64,000 bases of DNA from contig OX326959.1 in NCBI GenBank assembly GCA_946800325.1, positions 12,802,862 to 12,866,861 on the forward strand, given 5' to 3'. Both the position numbers and the translations under genes were made by a program. The notes beneath the pieces were generated by a model. It was not told where the DNA came from, ran no database searches, and saw only the letters and a program-made list of their open reading frames with translations. The stretch comes from Luzula sylvatica. Taxonomy: Eukaryota; Streptophyta; Magnoliopsida; Poales; Juncaceae. This document shows, one piece after another, positions 24,031 to 36,711 of this stretch; position 1 is the first letter of the stretch, and the number at the start of each line of letters is the position of its first letter.

Positions 24031-25439
24031 ATATTCTCCATCTATTGTTAATGAGAATTGAATCAAAATAATTTTTCAGAACTTATGATTTTTTGTGTCT
24101 CACACACACAATCAACTAGCTTATGGATGAATTAACATGTATTCTAATTCCTCAAATCAAACATTCCCAAACTGCACATCCATAATAGAATAATAGAATG
24201 CATCATCATTTCCTAATATTATTTACATCACAATGTTATTTAACATTATCTCCAAATAAACTGACCCTGAATAACAAACGACCCAAATTGAAACGAAAGG
24301 CCAAATAAAAGATTATTTTATATTGACTTGGTAAACTATTCTCATGTGATTGCAAAACCAAGTTAAATCTCGTATTAGATCAATTTAACAACAATAAGTA
24401 ATTAATCAATTAAGGATAAAGGCCAATACAAAAAGTTCATATTTTATTAATAAAAAAAACAAAAAGTTCATATTTTTTACTTCATTTTTCAAAGACAATC
24501 CCTCTCCGGTGGATACAACCCCCTCCAGTGGGATAAAATTATCTTTCAGTTGGATAAAATCCCCTCAAGTGGTACCGCATCTTCAATTTTATTTAATCTC
24601 AAAATGCTCATGTACTTGAATGCACCAGGTGTTCATGGACCTAAATGTTGTTAGGTAACCTATATTATTCTTATATATAAAGTTAGAAAAATTTGGGCTC
24701 ATACATGAGGCCACGTCATCACTTTATATTTTGGTTCCTATTTTTATTTATTTATATTTTGATCCTTTTTTATTTACATTTTGATCTTTTTTATATTTTG
24801 GTCATTTTTCTTCTTTTATATTTTGGTCATTAATAATTCATTAATATTGATTTAAATTTATAAATTCAAAGATGTTAATTAACTTACAATGAATATTCAT
24901 TTGAATTAATACATATAAATTAATACCAATTAATTGTTAATTATGTATTTTTGAAATTATCATTGTAATTAAATTATTAAAAGTGTGTTTGGGGGATGTT
25001 GGGGAACACTAAAATTTCATCTTTTTTAAGGCCCACGGGCTAACTATTAGTTACGAATTTCAATTTCCCCAAGTTTTCCCAAACACATTCTCTTAATTTT
25101 ATTTAACAAATTTAATTTGCAAGACAATTTTTAAAATATGTAATTAATATTTAATTTATATTAATTTGAATATATTAATTCGAATAAATGTTTATTGTAA
25201 GTTAATTAATTATTAATTATTTGATATGTGTTAGTTATCATGTTAATTATTATATAAATTAATAAGTAGTGATGTTGTGGTATAATTGGGAGATTTCTAA
25301 ATATTTAATCTTTAATAGTTTTGATTTTTTTGACCGGGTTTTAAAAACCCGGTGGTTTTTTTTCATGCTTTATTAAATGACGTGATTAACAATTAAACTG
25401 AATGATTAATTATCCTAATTAATCGAGTTTTTAAAATCA
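24031..25439. other. AT-rich intergenic DNA
   Basis: No gene. Short low-complexity runs such as repeats of 'ATTTTGGTC' appear near 24720-24830. The region from about 25000 resembles the inner part of the MULE-like terminal repeats that follow. Confidence 0.4.
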
Positions 25440-26735
25440 GTTGGAACCGGGTTTTTAAAATCCGATTTGGGTTAATTTTGGAATAATTTGAAAAAACGGG
25501 TTATTTTTCGGAAAAAAATTCTACAGAGGGTTACCTGCAGAAATGCTCCCCCCAAAAACCCGGGACCCGTCCTGACAAAACGGAACATAGATCGATGCTT
25601 TGTGCGTTTTACTAGAAAAAGTAATATTAAAGATTGACATAATATGCTATGCTTTTTACTAGAAAAAATAATATTGAACACGGATCGAATATGCTCGGTG
25701 CGTTTTACAAGAAAAAATAATATTAAACAGATCGAATATGCTCTGTGTTTTTTACTAGAAAAAACAAGGAGCATTTCTGCATGTAACCAAGTTTGAAAAA
25801 AAAATTCGAAAAATAATCTGGTTTCGAAAAATATTCCAAAACTAACCCAAACCGGATTTTAAAACCCCGGTAGCACCTGGTTTTAAAAACCCGCCGGATT
25901 AATTAGATACAGGTACAATTATAGAGTGAGATTAAACAAAACATAAAAAAACACCGGATTTATAAAATCCGGTCAAAGTAAAGCTGATAAAGTTCCCCAT
26001 ATTTTATCTTCATATCATGTATGATTCTAGTTTATATATTTAATTATGATGATAATTAATAAATAATTAAATATCATATAAATAACAGATAATTAAAATA
26101 TAACTAATATTTATTTGAATTATTAAATTAAACTTAATAATAATAATTTTTTAATTATGCTAAGTTTGTTAACTGGAATCAAGAGAATCTTGTGGTGCAA
26201 TCTTGGAGCAAACTAAATTTGCCCTTTATTTCGTGTGTAAAGAGAAATGCAAAGAAATTTTTGTTGTCCCCAGAATTTCAACACAACATTTTCTATATCA
26301 TATTTAACACAAATAATTAGCATGATAATTCAAAAATTTGTAACAAAAAATTAGCTAATATTAATTCAAATTTAGTATTTTAAATAAATATTAATTATAT
26401 ATAAATTAATTATTATTTATATGATATGTATTAATATTTTTTGTTAATTAAATGTATTAACTAGAATATGTAGGATATGGGGGGTAAAATTTGGGGAGAA
26501 TTATTAATCATTTCCATAAAGTTTTTCACCGGGTTTTTAAAATCCGATGCTGTTGGGTTTTGTTAAATCTCCCCAAATGATTATACTTGTATCTAATTAA
26601 TCCGGCGGGTTTTTAAAATCAGGTGCTACCAGGATTTTAAAATCCGTTTTGGGTCAGTTTTGGAATATTTTTCGAAACCGGGTTATTTTTCGAAATTTTT
26701 TTTTGAACATGGTTACATGCATAAATGCTCCCCCA
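25440..26735. mobile_element. Long-TIR MULE-like element(s)
   Basis: Three related termini. One ends near 25552 (..CTGCAGAAATGCTCC), one begins at 25768 (GGAGCATTTCTGCATGTAACC) and one ends near 26731 (..GCATAAATGCTCC). The last two form inverted arms of about 200 bp that share 'CGAAAAATA', 'ATATTCCAAAACT' and 'ATTTTAAAA' phrases. The lipase intron 5 MITE has the same terminal sequence. No transposase or clear duplication is visible around this larger copy. Confidence 0.6.
25605..25765. repeat. Tandem repeat, about 48 bp unit
   Basis: About 3.5 units, each beginning TTTACTAGAAAAA and TAATATT and ending ATATGCT plus GTG. The repeat explains the recurring FSSKKH or LVKRT phrases in the overlapping reading frame, which is not a gene. 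Confidence 0.75.
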
Positions 26736-26800
26736 CTTTATTCTCCTTAATGGGTTAATGGGTCGAGACTCAAAGAGGAACTCGGAATCAAGCTCATTAA

Positions 26801-26805
<5 letters not shown>

Positions 26806-26852
<47 letters not shown>
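26806..26852. repeat. (CT)n microsatellite
   Basis: A run of about 23 CT units. Overlapping reading frames rich in Ser-Leu or Arg-Glu are artefacts. Confidence 0.95.
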
Positions 26853-26854
<2 letters not shown>

Positions 26855-27029
26855 AAAATAGACTCCGATCGTCTCCTCTCTCATCCTTCTTTTCGGCTCG
26901 AGACAAGACCTGTCCTCGGCCCAAACCATCAATAAATTAGGATGCTGAGGAGGATCACTGGAGGAGCCAATGATGGTATACTGGAGGTAGTCCCTGACCT
27001 TTAGGATCAGCAATGGAGGGGGCGTACTT

Positions 27030-27583
27030 TAGGATTGTCAATGGGTCGGGTTTGGATCGGATATAAACTCATCCATATTCTCATTCATTTCTAATCGGCC
27101 CGACCCGTCAACTAAACGGGTAATTTTACCCGTCCCGTTTAGAACCCAGATTGCCCACGAAAAATTTTACCCACACCTAAACATATACGAAAACATTAAA
27201 ATATACTAACGAAAAATATATTTTTTTCAAATTACAATAACATCATTAATTCATATAACATAATAATATCACAAAATAGACAACAAAATTTTTTTAAACA
27301 CACATTATGGACCGTGAAATAACAGAAATTGTATAATAAAATTAAAATTGGTAGAAACGTAAAATAGCAGTAAAACAAAATAAACACAAATCTAGGAAAT
27401 TATTTATTTCGGGTATACCCACGGATCGGATACGACCTCACTCATACCCTACCCGTACCCGAGTCGGATATTTTTTAATAGAGTAATACCCGATCGACGG
27501 GTAGGCTTAATCGGGTATTATCCGACCCGTCCGCGTCGGGTACCCGTCGGACACGGGTATTCTCTAACCCATTGACATCCCTA
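27030..27583. mobile_element. hAT-type element
   Basis: A 554 bp segment with inverted ends TAGGATTGTCAATGGGT and ACCCATTGACATCCCTA. Inner GGGTCGGGT and ACCCGT runs are typical of this plant hAT group. The flanks GCGTACTT and ATGTACTT agree at six of eight bases, consistent with an old duplication. Confidence 0.65.
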
Positions 27584-28492
27584 ATGTACTTATATTCCTT
27601 TGGATTAGTTTTACTGTTTCATTAATTACAATTTATTTAGGTTAAACTTCAAGTTGTACATGGAGATTACTCGCACTTCTCAGCAGTTTTGTTTCATTTG
27701 TTTTGCCATACACATAATATATACACATAATATATAGTTATAATTTTTCGGGATCAAACCTTAAACTTTCTGAAAATAAAAATCATATTGATTAATGAAG
27801 TTTGATGATGCCAAAATTATTATACTATTTTTGAATCCGACACAATTCGACATATTTATTTAGTACTTTAATGCAACACATACCAAAAAAAATAACTGTT
27901 ACTATAAGATAATAAAATAACAATGGACATAAATAAAAAGCAAAACCATATGATATTGTAAATTTTCATATCTAAAATAAAGAATAATAACATTTTAAAA
28001 GTTCAAAAATTTATTTGTGTATGATAAATTATATGTTTCATGTTTATTCTTGAAAAATATTATACAAGTTAAAGAAATTATTTGTGTTTAGTAAATAACT
28101 ATCTTTCACTTTTATTTTATTTTTGAAGATTAACATGAAATTATTTTAAGTAAAATACAAATATAACATGCTTAGTAGTATGTGCAATTTTTTTTTAATT
28201 ATAGTCTTAAAAATAATAATAATTAGGCTTACAAGTCATTAATGTAATTATACTTATTTTTATATATTTTTTTACATAATTGTTTTCATAATTTTAAGTT
28301 AGAGAAAAAGATTGAATATATGATAATATGGATCTCAAAATAAAGATAAAATTCAAGTGAATATATTTCTTAATTTTTTTTAAATTATATTATGAAAAAT
28401 ACTAACAATATTGGATGTATGTTTTATGATACTATATATTAATTTATTAATGTTACATATTTAAGCTATTCACATTCTATTTGTATTCACAA
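27584..28492. other. AT-rich intergenic DNA
   Basis: I see no gene, RNA or clear repeat unit here. Confidence 0.4.
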
Positions 28493-29210
28493 TTTATCAT
28501 GTAACATATTGTGAAAAAATTCAAAATCAAATACAACTGGTCCAACATGAAGCTAACAAATGATATTTTGACACGTCATCAGTGTAAGGTGATGTGGCCT
28601 TGTAAAATTGTTTGAAACTATGTGTAAAATAAGAGACACATAAATGTCTATAAATAAAAACATAATCACACAAAACAAAGGTTAATCCATGGTTCATATG
28701 TTACCACATATCATAATCTGATGCTTGAAATAATTGTGATGATGTGGCATGAGGAGATTGCATAAAGATGGGTCCAAAATAAAAGGGTTGGTAAATTATA
28801 AGCTTGAAGAGTAAATTGTAAGGTTATCAAATAGAAATTGAGTTGTGTTTGTTTCCCTTGTAAGTTCAGCATGTTCATGGTTAAGAAAAAACTATCATGT
28901 AACGTAATATGAAATGATTCATAATTAAGTACAATCGGTCCAACATGAACATAACGAGTAATATTTTGACACATCATCAATTTAAGGTGACGTGATCTCA
29001 TAAAATTGCTCAAAACTATGTGTAAAATAATGCACACATAAATGTCTTCAAATGAAACATAATCATAAAATATCAATGATTAATTCATGGTTCATATATT
29101 GTCACATATCATAATCTAACGGTTGAAATTATTGTGATGATGTGGAATGAGAAGATTGCATAAAGATATATCTAAAATAAGAAGATCGGTAAATTGTTCG
29201 GGCTTTAGTG
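28493..29210. repeat. Two direct copies of an about 400 bp unit, Helitron-like
   Basis: Units begin near 28493 and 28893 (ATCATGTAAC...GGTCCAACATGAA...TTTTGACACRTCATC) and end with GTGATGATGTGG and GATTGCATAAAGAT. The DGATGTGGC-type phrases resemble those in the Helitron-like segments at 47600 and 49100. No terminal hairpin was found here. Confidence 0.5.
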
Positions 29211-29304
29211 GTTCAAGAGTTTTATAACATTAACTAATGAGTTTGTTCAAAAGTTATCGCGTATGCATCCATTTAGATATCTTCGTTCATTTTATTATTG
29301 TTAA

Positions 29305-30315
29305 TGAGGGGAATATCCTCGACCCCGGGCCCGCGCAGCGGAATGAAGGTCCGGTCCGATTCCCCGATTCCCGAGATCACGCCACGACTTCGAGGGTACG
29401 ATGCAATTAGAAGGATAGATCTATACCAGTGCCAAATTGATGGCACACGAAGGGTTGATCGCCGCCTTCTATCTCCTGTCACGTTGGTGACAATCCGCGC
29501 GTCCCACACCACGCGTCTTTCACCACTCGTTATCTACGCCGATTCACTCGACTTCGTCTTCGTGCGTCCAAGCGTTTCTACCGTCTTTCTCACTCGAGTC
29601 GATCACAATCGAAGAACCACAAACGTCGTTCCTCTACTTGTATCCACGTTGATTCGTAAGACGTCGGTCGCGGATGCACCTGCCTAGACGATGCACCGGC
29701 GAACTTGCTCGATCTAATCGATTCTCTATTTCTCTCTCTTCGCACCTTTTCACTCACAAAAGATCAAATATGAATTTGCTCTTTTCTCTTGTGTTTTTTC
29801 GGCAGAATAAACTGATTAGAATTAATTTTTGATGAGAGAGAAAGTATCCTATTTATACCTAATAGGATCAGGATTAGCCAAAAGGCATGTATATCCAATA
29901 TACACCCTTTCACACAGAAAACTGCATGGACCTGGTCAGTATTCTGTCCAGACGAAATTGATAAATTTCTCTGACAGAAAATCAACCAACATGAAAGTTG
30001 TATATAATCTTATTATCTACACAACCCAATTTTGCCCAGCCCAATTGGAGTTCGTATGCAAAAGTTATGACTGTATTACTAACTGTATGTCATACTGTTG
30101 CACCCTTTCGGTATTTCACAGAAACGACACTTATACTTCGTTCATATGAAATATATTTCTACATGAAGGTTATAGATAATCTAATTATCTATCTTACCCA
30201 ATTTGAACCATTCAAATCGGATTTTTCTACTGAAAGTTATGGCCACGAATGTACGACTACATTCGTTTATCCTTGTGTACACTTTTACGGTTGATCCGAA
30301 ACTGTATTTCTTTCA
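29305..30315 (-). repeat. 3' LTR of Copia 3
   Basis: 1011 bp, TGAAAGAAAT...CCCTCA on the minus strand. A TATA-like GGTATAAATAG lies at about 29850-29860. Two 172 bp sub-repeats near the upper end each carry the AGATAATCTNATTATCT palindrome (30002 and 30174). Confidence 0.92.
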
Positions 30316-30334
30316 GTCTCCCACTCAATTTCAG
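30316..30334 (-). other. Polypurine tract of Copia 3
   Basis: TGAGTGGGAGAC on the minus strand, directly before the 3' LTR. It primes plus-strand synthesis in this class. Confidence 0.65.
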
Positions 30335-31539
30335 ATCTACCTAAAAGGTACTCATGCATATCCAATACGCACGATTTTAGAGAATATAGCTCGCGTATCA
30401 AATACCAAGCTATGCACATCCAATGTGCCGATTTTATGATCAAGCCCGACTTAGTACGACTCCTTGTGTGACCATGTAGGTTCGATTAACGATGGCAGCA
30501 GGTTGTTTCCAATGCCTACAAGCTCATGAGCGGGATCTAGTCACTCCATTATAGCTACCCATGTTAAACGAATAATGATTGTGATCATTGTGCCTATCTC
30601 GAATAGCGGTTACTAGTTCTCTTGTTTACGATATCCGTTAATCAAAAGGCATGGTAATAGTCATCCTTATAATTTGATTAACTACACTTATTCCCCGATT
30701 CCGAGTTGAATTAACAAATTTCAATCGATATTAACCATTAATATCATTGACTGCGGCCGCAGATTTCGTTAATCGACTCATCGAGCGGCGCCTAAGAGAT
30801 ATCTCTTCCTTTCGGAATAAACAATTCCTATCTTGGAGACTCACATTGAATTCCGTGTTTCGGACAATACCCAATAATGACCCTTTTAACTCCCTGTTAC
30901 GGTGAGCGTAAGATCATATCAAAGCATTGTGTTATGCACGTAACGCAATCAATGATCTCCTCAAGTTTGAAGAACCTAATACCCTACTCATCGCGAGTCC
31001 ATCCATAATGACTAAACCATGTCATGATCTCGCGGCTTCGGTCATATCCAATATATGTCACCTAGCATATATCTACGTTCCCGATTCGACAAACACCTAT
31101 GTCCCATGATTAGCAAAACATAATCATCTCCTCGGCTAACGTACTAGTGTATGCGTTCAGTCTATTATCTGATAATAGAAATGCTTCTCTCTTAAGCAAG
31201 CTGATCCGCGACTAGGGATGTTTAGAAATGACACTTTAAGTGTGACGGTTTTGCTGCACATGGTCCTCAACCATGTCGACGACCACACAAGTTCAAATCA
31301 AGGTTCATGTAATCATATTACACAACCCCGCACACAGTTTTCATATAAGGTGAATGCATATTAATTTAAGTAAACAAAATTTTTAAAAGGGATGCATTCA
31401 TATGGACTAAGTATTTGGGTGATACAACGTTTACCTATGGGTATCTCCATACCCATAACCTGCGAGGACTATCGTATTAGATAACTACACTCTACTCTCT
31501 TCTTCCTCCTCTAGGTATCTCCATACCCATAGTCATCGC

Positions 31540-34500
31540 ATGACAGTCACGCGCGACTAGAGAGAGCGGTTTTGTAAACGGGTCCGCACGTTCCCGCTAG
31601 TGTTAATCATCATCAGGATTGGAACATTTCCAATACCTACGATCACATCTTTTCATAAAATTTCATGGATCAAATGAAATTTTTCTGAGTATTGGCTAGA
31701 AGTGGTTGTGACCTCGGCATTTGTGGCTTGTACTATTGCGTCTCACGCAATAAACAACCATAAATCCGATAACTCGTGACTACTAGAGTTTGGTCATGTA
31801 TCCTTGATCCATACCACTTCCTTTTGCGATTAATAACCACAATATACTCGCCTCCGTAAATAGAATCATAAACTATTGGTCTTGTGGAACCTTTCCACAT
31901 AACCGTGTTTTCATTTAAGCAAAACATGTACACACTTTGTGATCGAAAGTCGTGCTACATATTTGGACGTGCTTAATCTTTGGAAACTGTTGTTGTTATA
32001 ACTCTTTATAACCAACACGTCCTCCACACCATTATAGATAAAAAATCCTGAATTCTGTCGCAAAGTATTCAAGGATAAACTTCACCTCTATCAATACAAA
32101 TCCCGATGGGTTTAAATATACATAACCATTATGTATATATTTGTATAACCATTATACATTCACAAGAGTTAGTCTCATGTAATCGAATTACATTCAAACT
32201 CATGTGATTACCATGGATTTTATTGACGGTGAACTAGACGCTTTATTTGTATGACAGATAGCCACATACATATCATGACATATATAATAGATCCTAACAT
32301 CAAATGTAAGGCATCATTTTATTACTTTTCGCGTTGCTTGATGTCTCACATCGAGCCGTTGAAAATTTCTGTCATTCGACATTTCTATTTAACTCCGCCA
32401 AGAAGTAATATGTTGAAAACCATTTTCAACAATATGTCGATATATGTGCTATAACATAGAACGAGGAACTTCTTAGATCTATCATATAGATCTTCACGCT
32501 TATTTCATAAGCAGTCTCGCCTAAATCCTTTGTCGTTACAAGAAATATAACGTGGCTCCCACTAAGCTTCATGTGTACACAAAGTTTCCATTCGTTCCAA
32601 CAATGTTATAACTGTTTATAACTTCGTCAAAACGTATATTCCAATTCCGAGAAGCATTCTTTAATCCATCATATGGATCGTTAAAGCATGCATATCCTAT
32701 TCCGATTCTTATGAATCGACAAAAACCGTAAGGTTGTGTCAAGTACACGTCCTTTAATAAAATTTCTGTTAAGAAATTCGGTTTCGACATCCATCTTGCC
32801 ACATTATATAGTCATAATATGCGATTATGGCAAGCAGAATTTTGAGAATGGGAAAGCATGGCAACATGCGAAAACGTTTCTTCATAGTCTGACTATGAAT
32901 TGCATGAAACTCTTCGCAACAAGCCTCGCTTGACATATATGCGTATTTCTATCCATGTCGGTTCTTCATCTTGAAAAACCCACTCACATTTCACGGGTCT
33001 AACCCAGAAAGTAATGAAATCAAGTTCTGAACTTGATAATTTACATGGATCGAATCTCAGATTTCATGACACCATGCCATGTGGAATCAACTTTTCATAG
33101 CATCCTTGTAGGATATCGAATCATCATATGATTTCGATCTATCATCATTAGCCACGATAATTCCGTATTCACCGGCTTATAATATAGCCTACTTGATCTA
33201 CGAAAAATTCCTTTGTGTGTTCGACTTGCGTTCATCAACTCTTGATGAAGCCATGTCAACTTTCATCGGTACAATGTTCATTTTCAAATCTCGAACTCTT
33301 TCGAGATTTATTCTACTTCCACTAGCCCGCATAGAGATAAATGGCACCAAGTTCCAAACTTGTGCGCATCTAGTCCTCCTCCAAGAAGGCATCTCTTCGA
33401 GCCACGAAAATCTCATTTTCGTCGGGACGTTAGAACTAATACCCTTTAGTTTCCTTAAGGATAAACGAACAATTTCTAGATTTGGGATTGAGTTTTACCG
33501 AAACAAATTTCGAAATACACTCACATCCTCAAATATGTACAAGTGACAACTTCGGAACCATTCCGATCCATATCTCATATGGCGTCTTTTGTACCGATTA
33601 GAAGGATTATGGTCCATATCTCATATGCAACCATTCATTAGTGCCGCTGTCTCAAGGGCGTATCCCCAAAACATTTTTGGGAGATCCTATTGACTTATCA
33701 TTTATCGAACCATGTCCAACATGCGTTCATTCCCTCTTTTCGGACACATCTCAATGTTCCGAATAAAGGCAATCGTGAAACGATTCCACAATTATGAATG
33801 ATAATCAATTTTCATAACTCAAATATCGCCTCTTCGATCCTATCGAAAAGTTTAGCTCAAATACTCGCCTTCTCGATCCTATCGAAAAGCTTTTATTTTC
33901 TTGCTTAGTTGATTTCGTATTTCGTTTTGAAACTCTATGAACCTTTCAAAATCTCCGTTTTGGTACGCATTAAATAGATATTTTCATATCTACTTTAACT
34001 GTCCATAAACGTAACAAAATACTGATAGCCTCCTCTTGCCTCCGAACTTATCGGAACATTTACATTTAAATGTAATTTCCAATAATTCGTTAGATCTTTC
34101 TCCAACCTTTGGAGAATGATGCACTTTGTCGTCTTTGCCTAATAAATAAGTATCGCGTTTAACCAATTGAATCTAATTCGATTGATTCCAGTAATCCAAC
34201 ATATGGAATCTAGATACGCGTATCTCGTTTATATGGCAATGACGGCAACGCCAAAAGAAACAATCAACTTCTAGGTTTAATCCTCCTCGGATTTCACCGT
34301 TCTTTGAGTCATTAGTTTGGACAACTCCTTGTCCGAACTTTCTGTTTGGAAAACATTTTCCCAAAATACCCTTAGACATACATTTCTTTCGATCCCTCCT
34401 TTGAATTACAAGGACATCCACGCATCTATATACATTGGATTCCTCGGATACTCCGAGCATCTCCAATTCAATTTTAAATCGCATCTCATGCAATTCAGGG

Positions 34501-34580
34501 ATCGACTTATCTATCGAATGTATATGATATTTGGTCACGAAGATCAAATCCCGTACCAACAACACACGAGTGTTAATCAA
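31540..34580 (-). pseudogene. Copia 3 pol remnant
   Basis: Pieces on the minus strand. 34173-34580 ends in a pre-integrase-like FFWRCRHCHINEIRVSRFH. About 33560-33800 matches integrase (PKMFWGYALETAAL). 32569-32802 matches the start of RT, with VYLTQPYGF and GLKNASRNWNIRFDE. 31733-31933 matches RNase H (MFCLNENTVMWKGS, SIYGGEYI). About 31560-31600 resembles ADPFTKPL. Stops and shifts interrupt all of them. The proteins could not be supplied by this copy. Confidence 0.8.
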
Positions 34581-35890
34581 AGACCCATAAGACGTCTCAA
34601 AATTAACCTACTCTTTGAGCCGCATTGAACCATTCAACGCGCTCTAGCTCTTGAAACTATTTCATGAGCGTTGTGTTTTATTTTTATATACACCCGAATT
34701 CTCAAAACAATTTTGAGAAATTTGCGTCTACACATGCCACCTCAAGGCATGTAATATTGTTCGATTCCTTCTTAAAGTGTATCGAACCCGGCTTTCTCTA
34801 AAGCCAAAGCCTCGAGCCCCGAATCTACCGTTTCCGTGTCCAACACGTTCCTTTAAGTCTAAGAACTATTCTTTGACTATCAAGGTTAATTACGGTAATT
34901 CCGACCCAAAAGCCATCTATCATATCGATCTCATCGATATATATTTGGTGTTTGCTTGAAAACATAATTCTAAACGGATGATAAAGATTAAGCTCCTAAC
35001 CGTGCGTACTTAATCTATATGCTTATATGATAATTATATGATAGTGTTATTTTATCGAATCGATAACCCTCATACCGATACGGGACTCCAAGTCCATAAC
35101 ACTCAAGACCCATATTTCACGATCCTCCCACAAGTTGCTTTGGCAGACGGGTGGGATATCGCTATTTAGGTAGGATTATATCCAATCGCATCATATGCGA
35201 CTCTTGAACCTTTGTAGGATTTCGGTGATGGATCATATCATATACAATCTCATTTCCGTGTGTGCATCCTATCTATGCCCCGAACTTCCAATCAAGTCGG
35301 CTTTGGCCTTAACCCTTACTGGCTTGAACGGTTAAGTCACAACCATACTCAACGTATCGTTCAAATAAACTACTAATAAGTCGGCTTTGGCCTTAACCCT
35401 TATCAGTCCCTATTTAACGCTTGCCACCCCGTCGATGACTACAATAACCCATGTCGGCTTTGGCCTTAACCCATGTGAGACGTAGTACCGAACATAGTGG
35501 TTGTGAATATGGAAGGCATTTCCATGACTTAAATATTATGAGGGATCATGACATTCATGTTTCTTTATTCGTGACGTAATCATATTATATCACTATCACA
35601 AGATTTTTAATGTATATGATTTAATTAGGGAGACTAATTATTCTAAATAATTAATTATCTAACCTGCTAGAATGATTGATGCCGATCGTATCGATATAAA
35701 GAACTCAAAATTTCGAGCTTCGTAGCCAAATTTATCGCGAAAACAAAATCAGCATCCAGAAGGGGATCCGTTATAACGGACTGCCCCATCCGTTGTAACG
35801 CAGGGGCCCAACAGGCGCGAGAAAACCTCGCCCGGGACGCGTCCGGGGCGCCAAAAACTGCCTCCGGGGCGGCAGAAAAACTGTTTTTCT
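34581..35890 (-). pseudogene. Copia 3 gag region, not readable
   Basis: By position this should be gag and the leader, but I cannot follow a gag protein. Three exact copies of GTCGGCTTTGGCCTTAACCC lie at 35296, 35380 and 35453. A GC-rich stretch at about 35755-35880 stands out from its AT-rich neighbours. Confidence 0.45.
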
Positions 35891-36698
35891 GCACCCTTTC
35901 GGTATTTCATTAGAACGACACTAATACTTCGCTCAAATGAAATATATTACAACATGAAAGTTCTAGATAATCTCATTATCTAACTAACACAATTTGAATC
36001 ATTCAAATCGGAATTTTCTACTGAAAGTTATACCAGTTTTAGTAAAATACGAACAAACGAAAAGGTAAGTATATCCAACACACACCTTTTCAACCAGAAA
36101 ACTACAGACACATTTTCAGTATTCTGTTGAAACAAAAATATTAAATTGTTCCAACCGACTTTGAACATGAACGAAAGTTCTAGATAATCTTATTATCTAA
36201 CTAACCCAATTGGATTGGACTCAATTAGAGTTTCGATGCGACATATACGGACGTTTTAGTCTCTGTATGTCAAACAGTCACACCCTTTCAGTATTCCATA
36301 AAAACGACACTGATAATTCGTTCAAATGAAAAAACTTTCTGTATCAAAGTCATAGATAATCTCATTATCTAACTACGCCAATTTGATCCAATCAATTTGG
36401 AGTTTCCCACTTAAAATTATCTTAGTTTTACTCACTGTTTCGTATTCTAATTTTCTGCAGATTTTGCCGTTTCGTCCGTTTTCGCTCGTTTCCAAAACGA
36501 TGAATCATGAAATTTTTTCACGATCATTCCTAGATACTCTCAATCAACTTTTGATCGATCTCTAGCGAATTCCACTTGTGATTTTAACGGAATTTGACTT
36601 TCTCTATATGTAACATCATGCAAACGGGTACGAACTTTGATAACCCGTGCGTATTTCTAATATACGACTATGATTCGACCCTCGAATCGATGGCGATC
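35891..36698 (-). repeat. Copia 3 leader with LTR-like sub-repeats
   Basis: Non-coding leader next to the primer binding site. It contains three degenerate copies of the sub-repeat also found in the LTRs, with the AGATAATCTNATTATCT palindrome at 35965, 36182 and 36354. Confidence 0.7.
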
Positions 36699-36710
36699 GC
36701 TCTGATACCA
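36699..36710 (-). other. Primer binding site of Copia 3
   Basis: TGGTATCAGAGC on the minus strand, one base after the LTR end, is the classical plant initiator tRNA-Met site. Confidence 0.92.
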
Positions 36711-36711
36711 C

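Noticed and set aside
26637..27013. Three overlapping open frames with Ser-Leu or Arg-Glu runs
   Set aside because: They are produced by the (CT)n microsatellite and have no other protein features.
29298..30439. Several open frames of about 80-130 codons, repeated at 36594-37877
   Set aside because: They lie within the Copia 3 LTRs, which do not code for protein in this class.
34317..34628. A 103-codon plus-strand frame inside Copia 3
   Set aside because: It is antisense to the decayed pol region and has no domain or context support.
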